From assembly GCF_963853665.1 (NCBI RefSeq), contig NZ_OY970459.1, positions 2,542,001-2,606,000 of the forward strand: a stretch of 64,000 nucleotides of DNA, written 5' to 3'. Source of the DNA: Mycobacterium decipiens (GTDB lineage: Bacteria; Actinomycetota; Actinomycetes; Mycobacteriales; Mycobacteriaceae). Made by a program: the position numbers and the translations under genes. Shown here piece by piece: positions 52,701 through 59,443 of this stretch. Each line of letters starts with the position of its first letter. The stretch's first letter is position 1. The notes under the pieces were generated by a model. The model saw nothing but the letters and a program-made list of their open reading frames with translations, was not told the DNA's origin and made no database searches.

Positions 52701-53073
52701 GGCTCTCGGCTAGCCGTCAAGTGGACGCTCGACGACTTGTCTTGCAGCACAGTGGTTTACCCGGTGTACCTGGGTGCCGGCCGATTGCCTGCTACCCTCG
52801 CCCGGTTGGCGGTGCTAGCGGGTAGCGTCATTCACATCACATTCCGATATCTCTTCACTTGCGATACGCTTTCGCCTCGGATGCGTTGATGTGGGAACGG
52901 CTCTGCCCAACTCCAGTGCGGTGAGCAATCAGCTATTGCGCCTGCCCTAAGGCAGGCGTGGGCTTTCAACGTTACGACTTACCAATGGTTTTCGGGACAG
53001 ACATGTCAGTCTGATCACCGATTTCAGGGCGAGTTACCAGTTTGTGGCTCGTCGTTCGACAGAAAGGAATGTT
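52701..53073. other. Intergenic region, 373 bp, with structured leader
   Basis: There is no gene here. The segment replaces the start of the Rv1776c/cyp144 interval of H37Rv. It holds the candidate structured RNA at 52884-52971 and a small CAGAC-N6-GTCTG stem at 52998-53013, both upstream of the secreted-protein gene. Confidence 0.6.
52884..52971 (+). ncRNA. Candidate structured cis-regulatory RNA
   Basis: The closing stem is CGTTGA (52884-52889) with TCAACG (52966-52971). Inside it, TGGG (52892-52895) pairs CCCA (52906-52909), GCAAT (52925-52929) pairs ATTGC (52935-52939), and GCCTGCC (52940-52946) pairs GGCAGGC (52951-52957) with a CTAA tetraloop. TGGGC (52959-52963) can instead pair GCCCA (52905-52909), a mutually exclusive choice as in riboswitches. 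It lies about 100 bases upstream of the small secreted protein gene. I do not recognise it as a known class. Confidence 0.4.
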
Positions 53074-53451
53074 GTGTTTCTCTGCAAAACTGCCCGGATG
53101 AACAATCTCACCCGAGCCTCCGTAGCCGGCGCGCTGATCGCACTGCCGTTCGTGGCATTAGCCCCAATCGCTTCCGCTGGCACCGCGCCTGATCCAAATT
53201 CGGGTTCAAACATCGAGATTCCGAACGGCGTTGCAGATCCGGACGATTTGGTAGACGTGGTTGGTCCGGATCGGGTGGGTGTGGCGCCTAATCAGGCTGA
53301 GCAGCAAGCGCAGCTCGCCGATCAGTTCGGTGCGGAGCCGTTCGACTTGGATGCGCAGGGCGAGGTCGTGGAGTATTCGTCGGACCTGTTCGATGACTTA
53401 TGGGCGTTGGCCGAGGAGGGGTCTGCCGCGCAGAACGCCCCGCAAGACTGA
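53074..53451 (+). CDS. Small secreted acidic protein
   Basis: A 125-residue exported protein. The leader includes MNNLTRASVAGALIALPFVALAPIASAGTAPDP, with a predicted cut after ASA. The mature part of about 90 residues is acidic (DPDDLVDVVGPDRVGVAPNQAEQQAQLADQFGAEPF, SSDLFDDLWALAEEG) and lacks Cys. GTG 53074 follows GAAAGGA by 5 bases and is preferred; ATG 53098 inside the leader is an alternative. It resembles no enzyme. It occupies the place of Rv1776c/cyp144. Confidence 0.78.
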   Translation: MFLCKTARMNNLTRASVAGALIALPFVALAPIASAGTAPDPNSGSNIEIPNGVADPDDLVDVVGPDRVGVAPNQAEQQAQLADQFGAEPFDLDAQGEVVEYSSDLFDDLWALAEEGSAAQNAPQD

Positions 53452-53574
53452 GGGGCAGTGAGCCAGCCTTGCCGGCGGTGGAAGGCGATCAGTCTGCCGC
53501 AGCGCCAAAGACGTTCGGGAGATCCTCGGTAGCGAAAGAAGAAACTTGAGCGAAGCTCAGGACTCCCATCCGCG

Positions 53575-53621
53575 CCACACCCGCTTGGCGATCGCTTGAA
53601 ATGATCGCGAAGCGGGTGTGG
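53575..53621. terminator. Long nested hairpin between convergent genes
   Basis: CCACACCCGCTT (53575-53586) and AAGCGGGTGTGG (53610-53621) form a perfect 12-bp stem. After one G-G mismatch, GCGATC (53588-53593) pairs GATCGC (53603-53608), with a 9-base loop. It lies between a plus-strand and a minus-strand stop, so a bidirectional terminator is likely. A second mini-hairpin, TGAGC-GAA-GCTCA, lies at 53547-53559. Confidence 0.65.
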
Positions 53622-53631
53622 ATCGAGGGAT

Positions 53632-54363
53632 TCAACGCCTAACGGGCGGTCTGCTGCCACGACTACGGATCTTCTCGAACACCTCGAGAACCGCCGTGCT
53701 GGTGGCGTGGGCGCCAAAAACGCCGCCCTGCATGGTGATCATCTTCAGTGCGGCGAGGTGGTTCCCGGAGTCGATGGCACCGGTGCAGTCCGACAAAACG
53801 AGGCATTCGTAGCCGCGGTCGTTGGCCTCGCGCAGTGTGGTGTGGACGCACACATCGGTGGTGATGCCGGTGAAGATCAGATGGGTGATGCCGTGGTTGG
53901 TGAGGATCAAGTCGAGATCGGTAGCGTAAAAGCCGCCCTTTCCTGGTTTGTCCACGACGGTTTCACCCGGCAACGGTGTCATCTCCGGGACGATCTCCCA
54001 TCCCGGTTCGCCGCGGGTGAGGATGCGTCCGCGCGGTCCCATCGATCCGATCTCCGCCCCGATCTGCGTCGATCGCCACTTCTTGTTCGGCGGCAGGTCG
54101 CTCAGGTCGGGCCGGTGTCCCTCCCTGGTATGCACGATGAACAGACCCACCTCGCGTGCGCCGTGCAGCACGGTCTGCGCCGGACCCAACGGCGTGCGGG
54201 TCAACGACAGGTCGTAACCCATCGCGTCGACGTAGCCGCCCTCACCGGCGAAGTCGATCTGCCAGTCGATGTTGATCAGCGCCGTTCTGTCGACCGGGAT
54301 GTCGCCGTCGTACGGCCAAACATATGGGGTGGCGTCAACGGTAACGCGGTCGGCGGTGCTCAT
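53632..54363 (-). CDS. Isochorismatase-like cysteine hydrolase, biuret hydrolase type
   Basis: A 243-residue cysteine hydrolase. The catalytic triad is Asp33 (NIDWQIDF), Lys142 ([14 protein letters not shown]) and Cys172 ([20 protein letters not shown]). The long [23 protein letters not shown] segment and C-terminal [18 protein letters not shown] resemble biuret hydrolases and ureidomalonase-type amidases. It would hydrolyse a small amide in the cytoplasm. The ATG at 54363 is followed by [20 protein letters not shown], typical of the subfamily. No urea or cyanurate gene is nearby, so the natural substrate is uncertain. Not in the H37Rv interval. Confidence 0.88.
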   Translation of the reverse strand: MSTADRVTVDATPYVWPYDGDIPVDRTALINIDWQIDFAGEGGYVDAMGYDLSLTRTPLGPAQTVLHGAREVGLFIVHTREGHRPDLSDLPPNKKWRSTQIGAEIGSMGPRGRILTRGEPGWEIVPEMTPLPGETVVDKPGKGGFYATDLDLILTNHGITHLIFTGITTDVCVHTTLREANDRGYECLVLSDCTGAIDSGNHLAALKMITMQGGVFGAHATSTAVLEVFEKIRSRGSRPPVRR

Positions 54364-54454
54364 CGTGATGCTCCGAGCGTGGGCGCGGTGACTCCATGCA
54401 ATTCAGCCGACATCGTGAAAATGGTTGTTGCGGTGAGCATTGCTGCGACGCACC

Positions 54455-54904
54455 CTACTCGCATGACGTCGGCGGGTGACCTCCGCCAGAAACAATAAAT
54501 GCCTCGACCGCCGTGGCCCTGTCGAAGCCCTCGACCTCCACGCGCCACTCGTATAGCCCTGGTTCCAAGGGGATTCCTCCTGGGATGTTGAGGGTAAGCG
54601 GCATTCGTACCGACGTTCCGTGGATTGCCCCCGGGAGGCGACCCGCCTCGGCGGCGGCCTCAAAGAGGATCCGCTGCGGCCCATGTGGTCCCGGCAAGAT
54701 CACCGGATTGCCATCGGTGGTGAGCAACTGGCATTTCAATTGGTGTGGTTTGTTGGTCTCATCCCAGTCGATGTCGAGGAACAGCACCAAAGCGAAAGGG
54801 GGCGTCGGTGTTTGGCACTGCCGCCAGCCCAGCCCGAGCGCGTGAACCTTGCCGGACTGGGCGTCAGCGTGCGCCGCGTCCGAGAGGAACAGGCTGACCT
54901 TCAT
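54455..54904 (-). CDS. Conserved hypothetical protein (Rv1778c-like)
   Basis: A 149-residue protein, same length as Rv1778c. It starts MKVSLFLSDAAHADAQSGKVHALGLGWRQCQTPTPPFALVLFLDIDW and continues with LLTTDGNPVILPGPHGPQRILFEAAAEAGR. It ends with a beta-rich IPLEPGLYEWRVEVEGFDRATAVEAFIVSGG. The pattern suggests a beta-sandwich, perhaps the DUF6941 family. ATG 54904 is preceded by GGCGGAG; a longer frame to 55012 has an odd Arg/Gly leader. Function unknown. It is downstream of the Rv1779c-like membrane gene on the same strand. Confidence 0.85.
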   Translation of the reverse strand: MKVSLFLSDAAHADAQSGKVHALGLGWRQCQTPTPPFALVLFLDIDWDETNKPHQLKCQLLTTDGNPVILPGPHGPQRILFEAAAEAGRLPGAIHGTSVRMPLTLNIPGGIPLEPGLYEWRVEVEGFDRATAVEAFIVSGGGHPPTSCE

Positions 54905-55057
54905 ATCTCCGCCGCCGCCACGATCGATCTTGCGGGTGTCACCCTGTTCTGCCCCCCATGTGCAATTGGCCGAACGCCGGTCAAGACCTTGAACCGCTTC
55001 AACCGAATTCATCCCCTTGGCTGGATAATACGCCGCCTCCGGGTCGCCGATGCTGTG

Positions 55058-56881
55058 CTACTTAGCGGGCGGCAGCTCGCGCGGCCCGTCGGGTGCACGC
55101 AGTTCCTCCGGACCGTCCCGCTCCACCAGCTCGGGCCGGCTGTCGTGGTCCGTCGACCCAACCGGCAGGTCGGCCCGGCCTCGCCGGGGCACCTGCCCCA
55201 ACGGCGGCTGATCATCGCTGGTGTCCAGCCCATGCGGGCGCCCAGAGTCGCCTTCCGCACGCGACGAATCGATCCGGTTGCGTTCGACAGGGGCGGCTGT
55301 GGCGGGGGAGTCAAGCGAGGTCTGGCCGCTGTTGTCGGAGCTCTGGGCATCAACCGTCACTTTGTGCGTGCGCTTGAACGAAAATGTGATCTCCTCCACC
55401 TCTTCGAACACCTGACGCGCGGTGCGCAGCGGGGCTGTGGTGTTGTCGATCACCCGTGCGACGAACGGCGGCACGAGTGGACGAATCCACCGTGCCGCAG
55501 CCTTGGTCGCGTCCGGGATCGACGGGATCACCGGGGTTGCGCGCTTCTCGTCCCGGTCGACCGCACCGCCGGGTTCGATCTGCGCCGGCAGGTTCGCTGC
55601 GACGTCAGGGCGGGTGTGCGTCGACCCACCAGGCAACTGCGCGACCGCTCGGCTGGCAGCCTCCGCTTCGGCGGCAATGGGCAGGTACATGTCTTCCTCC
55701 ACTGGCTCGAAGGCACGCTCCGACGAAGCACGTACCGGGCCGTCTAGCGCTTCGACGACTCGGCGGCGTTGCTGTTCGCGGTCGATTTCGGCCTGGGCCT
55801 CGATAGCGAGGCGGGTCTGGGTGAGTTGGTGCTCGGCCCACATAATTTCGGCCGCGCGGCGAACCTCAGCCCGTTTGACCGCGATGGCGGTGTCCGCTTC
55901 CAGCTCGACACGTTCCCGCTCAGCTTGGGCGGCAGCATGGCGATCATGTGTCGTCTCACCGCGCCACAGCCGCAGAATCAGCGGCAGCAGGTACAGCAGC
56001 GCGAACAACGCGATCGTCAGTATTCGCAGCATCAAGGCCCCGGCGCTAGCCGCTGCACCAGCCACTGTCAGTTCGTTCATGGCGACCCAGCGGGTGCCCA
56101 AGCCGCGACCTGCATTCGCGACCACGGCTTTGCGCGCGTCGGCCAGCGTCTGCTCGTCGTGAGTGACCTTGGCGTCCAAAGCGGGTGCCTGGCTATCGCG
56201 TGCCGTCACCGCGTTGTCCAGCTCGCGCTGGGCATCGGCGAGAAGCTGGTTTGCCGTTCGTGTTTCGGGCCCTCGGCCGGGCACTCCGGTGATTCGGGTT
56301 TGCGGGCAGGCCGGTGTTGGGTGGTACTCGCAGCGTGCGATGACCAGCGCCTGGTCCAGGTGCCCGCGTGCCTGTTCGACTGCGCTATCGAGCACAGTGC
56401 GCATATTGCGAGTCTGTTGCAGGGAGGCCGACGCTTGCGCGACGGCCGGCGCGGAGTCGGCGTTGCGCAGTGCCCGTTCGTCGAGACGCCGGTCAATCGA
56501 ACCGGAAAACATGACGAGCGCGGCGAGCTCGGCAACGACGAGACCCACAGCGATGGCGACGGCCGCGCGTCCCGCAATGCCGGGCCAAGCCCGAGCAGGG
56601 CCGCTGACCGTGCCGCGGGTCACCGCGCCTACCAGCAGGCCGAACAACAAGGTCAGCGCAACCACCGACCACACTGGCCAGCCGGCCGACTCGCGCACCG
56701 CCAGGCTCGCGACGAGACCGGCCAGCACCGCACCCAGCACCACAACCGCGCCGGCCACGGCATGAGTGGACCGCTCGTGATGCTCGCCGAGTTCGCGCCG
56801 GTGTCCGCCACCGAGCCAGGTGAGCAGGCCCTCGACTCCGAATACGGCCGAGCGCTGCTCGGGAAATTCGTGGGCGCACAT
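55058..56881 (-). CDS. DUF4407 membrane protein (Rv1779c-like)
   Basis: A 607-residue membrane protein corresponding to Rv1779c. The N-terminus (LLTWLGGGHRRELGEHHERSTHAVAGAVVVLGAVLAGLVA) leads into three helices, with a periplasmic helical segment between helix 3 and helix 4 (about 130-260, including ARCEYHPTPACPQTRITGVPGRGPETR). Then come a fourth helix (LMLRILTIALFALLYLLPLILRLW), a long charged coiled-coil (HAAAQAERERVELEADTAIAVKRAEVRRAAEIMW) and a disordered acidic tail. These are features of DUF4407. Function unknown. A shorter start at the second helix is possible. Confidence 0.88.
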   Translation of the reverse strand: MCAHEFPEQRSAVFGVEGLLTWLGGGHRRELGEHHERSTHAVAGAVVVLGAVLAGLVASLAVRESAGWPVWSVVALTLLFGLLVGAVTRGTVSGPARAWPGIAGRAAVAIAVGLVVAELAALVMFSGSIDRRLDERALRNADSAPAVAQASASLQQTRNMRTVLDSAVEQARGHLDQALVIARCEYHPTPACPQTRITGVPGRGPETRTANQLLADAQRELDNAVTARDSQAPALDAKVTHDEQTLADARKAVVANAGRGLGTRWVAMNELTVAGAAASAGALMLRILTIALFALLYLLPLILRLWRGETTHDRHAAAQAERERVELEADTAIAVKRAEVRRAAEIMWAEHQLTQTRLAIEAQAEIDREQQRRRVVEALDGPVRASSERAFEPVEEDMYLPIAAEAEAASRAVAQLPGGSTHTRPDVAANLPAQIEPGGAVDRDEKRATPVIPSIPDATKAAARWIRPLVPPFVARVIDNTTAPLRTARQVFEEVEEITFSFKRTHKVTVDAQSSDNSGQTSLDSPATAAPVERNRIDSSRAEGDSGRPHGLDTSDDQPPLGQVPRRGRADLPVGSTDHDSRPELVERDGPEELRAPDGPRELPPAK

Positions 56882-57104
56882 GAGACTGGAAACACCTCCC
56901 GTTGGTCAGCCTGGCAGGCCCCCGCCCGACACACCGAACCGAAGCGGCTTCTTGTGGTGTTGTTCACGCCTCGGCGGGGACATGTCGCAGGTCACATTCT
57001 CGGACACCCAGCCGCACCCGCAATGCGGCGTCTGACGTCATGTTCCCTGCGACGCGAGCGGATCAGCGGCCATTATGGCAGGTGACGTGAGACGGTATAG
57101 ACCT

Positions 57105-57668
57105 ATGCAAAATCACGACTACGTCAGTTACGAAGAGTTCGGCCGTAGATTCTTCGAGGTCGCCGTCACCCCGGACCGTGTCGCCGCCGCGTTCGCCGAC
57201 ATCGCAGGCAGCGAATTCGCAATGGCGCCGATCGCCCAGGGCCCCGGTGGGATCGCCAAGGTCAGCGCGAAGGTCAGGATCCGGGAGCCCCGGGTGACGC
57301 GAAAGCTCGGTGACCTCATCACGTTCGTCATCCATATTCCATTGTCGATCGATCTTCTTCTGGACTTACGGCTGGACAAGCAGCGGTTTATGGTCGCCGG
57401 AGATATCGCATTGCGCGCTACCGCACGCGCGGCAGAGCCGTTGTTGCTGATCGTTGACGTCGCCAAACCTCGGCCCTCCGATATCACCGTCAACGTATCG
57501 TCGAAGTCGATCCGCGGTGAGGTGTTGCGAATCCTCGCGGGTGTCGATGGGGAGATCCGGCGATTCATCGCCGGGTACGTCGCTGAAGAAATCGACACGC
57601 CACAGTCGCAGGCCGCGCAAGTCATCGATGTGGCCGAGCAGTTGGACTCCACCTGGAGTGGCCCGTAG
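57105..57668 (+). CDS. Conserved hypothetical protein (Rv1780-like)
   Basis: A 187-residue protein with the length of Rv1780. It starts MQNHDYVSYEEFGRRFFEVAVTPDRVAAAFADIAGSEF and alternates beta strands (KVSAKVRIREPRVTRKL, LITFVIHIPLSIDLLLDLRL, RFMVAGDIALRATARAAEPLLLIVDVA). It ends with a long helix (RFIAGYVAEEIDTPQSQAAQVIDVAEQLD). No catalytic motif is seen. ATG 57105 is chosen over ATG 57075 by length. Its 3' end overlaps the convergent small membrane gene by 47 bases. Confidence 0.9.
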   Translation: MQNHDYVSYEEFGRRFFEVAVTPDRVAAAFADIAGSEFAMAPIAQGPGGIAKVSAKVRIREPRVTRKLGDLITFVIHIPLSIDLLLDLRLDKQRFMVAGDIALRATARAAEPLLLIVDVAKPRPSDITVNVSSKSIRGEVLRILAGVDGEIRRFIAGYVAEEIDTPQSQAAQVIDVAEQLDSTWSGP

Positions 57669-57921
57669 GCCATTCCCGTTCGGTTTCGCGAACTTGCCTG
57701 CGTTCCATGGCAAGCCAGGACAAACCGGACCCGAAGGCCATCAGTCCGCCGATAGCCGCGGCGATTCCAACACCTATTTGGCCGAACGCGAAATTGGCCA
57801 AGCCGACGACGAACGCCAGCACGGCACCCACGACGACGAGCCCGGGCAGTCGTTCATCACCGCTGCTGGTTTCCTCCGCATACGGACGTGGGTCGATTGA
57901 GTGGCGCGCGATATCCCCCAT
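57622..57921 (-). CDS. Small two-helix membrane protein
   Basis: A 99-residue protein starting MGDIARHSIDPRPYAEETSSGDERLPG. Two hydrophobic helices follow (LVVVGAVLAFVVGLANFAFGQIGVGIAAAIGGLMAFGSGLSWLAM), then a basic tail (RRQVRETEREWPTGHSRWSPTARPHR). A frame extending to 58068 is possible but its extra leader is atypical. The 3' end overlaps the Rv1780-like gene on the other strand by 47 bases. Function unknown. Confidence 0.65.
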   Translation of the reverse strand: MGDIARHSIDPRPYAEETSSGDERLPGLVVVGAVLAFVVGLANFAFGQIGVGIAAAIGGLMAFGSGLSWLAMERRQVRETEREWPTGHSRWSPTARPHR

Positions 57922-58064
57922 GGCGTCTCCTGTGCCGCTAATTTCCCCCCTGGACCGCGTCGTGCCGACCGGCCCGGTAGCGCCTTTGGGAATTACCCGG
58001 AATGCCGACTCGACAAACTCCCCGACGAGTCTGCGATGACGGCGCGTCCTGCCCAGCTTCTGAG

Positions 58065-58538
58065 TCAAGCCGGCGCGCGCGGCAGCAATTGGCGCACTGG
58101 CCGGGTCTCGATGGCATTGATCGTCAAAACCCGGCCACGGATCCGCCAGCCCACCTCGGTCAACTCATACTCATCGTCGTAGCGCAGATGCCACACCACA
58201 TCGACCATCTCGTCGGCGCGCCGATTCCAATGGTGCGCCACACACCCGACGCGCCCGTGCGCTATCCCGGACTGGGCGCCCTTGTCGTAGACCTCACCGA
58301 CGATCGCGTGCTGGGTGCGGATGGTCCGGGCAACAACGGCGACCGCCGCGACGATGGCTTCCTGTCCCCGATGCGAAGTGATCGGTTCCAGCGTGGTCGG
58401 CGGCTCGGGCACAATCAGCTCAGCTGAAGCGGTGAAAAGTGCTGCCACAGAATCGAATTGACGGTCATCGACGTATGCTGCGTACCGGTGCACCAAATCG
58501 CTGAGGGCCGCCCGGTCGGTTGGTGATATCGGGTTCAC
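58065..58538 (-). CDS. SnoaL/NTF2-like protein
   Basis: A 157-residue cone-shaped NTF2-fold protein of the SnoaL_4 type. It starts MNPISPTDRAALSDLVHRYAAYVDDRQFDSVAALFTASAELIV, then RTQHAIVGEVYDKGAQSGIAHGRVGCVAHHW, and ends DEYELTEVGWRIRGRVLTINAIETRPV. Tyr, Asp and His residues typical of the active pocket are present. Many relatives are isomerases, cyclases or dehydratases of polycyclic substrates. It is 6 bases downstream of the luciferase-like gene on the same strand and may form an operon with it. Confidence 0.88.
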   Translation of the reverse strand: MNPISPTDRAALSDLVHRYAAYVDDRQFDSVAALFTASAELIVPEPPTTLEPITSHRGQEAIVAAVAVVARTIRTQHAIVGEVYDKGAQSGIAHGRVGCVAHHWNRRADEMVDVVWHLRYDDEYELTEVGWRIRGRVLTINAIETRPVRQLLPRAPA

Positions 58539-58544
58539 GAGGTT

Positions 58545-59432
58545 TCACGAGCCTAATGACAGGCGGTGCGCGCAGGCCGACAGGATGTCTTTGGCTTGCT
58601 CGATATCGCTGGTCGGGGGCATGGCCAGCACGATCCGGTCGGCGCCCTGCTCAACCAGGCTGCCCGCGCGTTCGGCATCGATCTTGGTCACCAGGTGGCC
58701 CAGGGATACCTCAAGGCGCGCTGGATCCCGGCCAGCCGCCGACGCCTCCGCCCGCATGTGCGCGATCAGCGCAGCAAGGCGCGGACCGGTCACGCCGAGT
58801 GGCTGGAAGCCGTCGCCGAGGCGTCCGGCCCGGCGGGCGGCCGCCCGGCTGTGCCCGCCGATGTGAACCGGAAGTCGTGCCAGCGGCTTGGGGTAGCACA
58901 TGGCGTTGTCGAAGTTGAAGAACTCGCCGGCAAACGACGCTCCGTGGGGTCGGTCGGCCCACAGCGCCCGCAACACGGCCAGCTGCTCATCGGCCCGCCT
59001 GCCCCGCCTGTCGAACGCGGCCCCGCACGCCTGAAGCTCCTCCTTGAGCCACCCCACACCAACGCACAGCCGAAGTCTTCCGCCCGAGAGGGCATCGACC
59101 GTCGCAGCACGTTTGGCGAGCACAACCGGATGATGATTGGGCAACACCAAGACCCCCGTGGCCAACCCGAGCCGCGTGGTGCGGCCGGCCAAGAACCCAA
59201 GCAAATCGAGCGGGTCGGGGATCGGGCAGTTGGCCGCCAACCCAACCCGTCCGGAACTGTCATAGGGATAGACGCTGTCGTAACGGGTAACCAGGACCGT
59301 GTGCTCGACGACGATGATCGATTCGAACCCGCAGGACTCGAGATGCTGCGCGAAGGTAGTCATCCAGTCCGGGTTTGCGGTCGCACCGCCGGCCACCGGA
59401 GCAACGACCCCTACCTTCACGGGGACCCTCAT
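58545..59432 (-). CDS. LLM-class F420-dependent oxidoreductase
   Basis: A 295-residue luciferase-like TIM-barrel enzyme that would use F420 or flavin. It has VKVGVVAPVAGGATANPDWMTTFAQHLESCGFESIIVVEHTVL, RTTRLGLATGVLVLPNHHPVVLAKRAATVDALSGGRLRLCVGVGWLKEEL and ARLPVHIGGHSRAAARRAGRLGDGF, all hallmarks of the mycobacterial F420-dependent group (TIGR03619-type). Followed by the SnoaL-like gene; together they suggest modification of a cyclic substrate. It lies 11 bases after the malQ stop on the same strand. Confidence 0.92.
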   Translation of the reverse strand: MRVPVKVGVVAPVAGGATANPDWMTTFAQHLESCGFESIIVVEHTVLVTRYDSVYPYDSSGRVGLAANCPIPDPLDLLGFLAGRTTRLGLATGVLVLPNHHPVVLAKRAATVDALSGGRLRLCVGVGWLKEELQACGAAFDRRGRRADEQLAVLRALWADRPHGASFAGEFFNFDNAMCYPKPLARLPVHIGGHSRAAARRAGRLGDGFQPLGVTGPRLAALIAHMRAEASAAGRDPARLEVSLGHLVTKIDAERAGSLVEQGADRIVLAMPPTSDIEQAKDILSACAHRLSLGS

Positions 59433-59443
59433 GGCAACCGAAG

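Noticed and set aside
52884..52971. Cobalamin or ydaO riboswitch
   Set aside because: The conserved boxes I remember for these classes are not found; it is kept only as an unclassified candidate structure.
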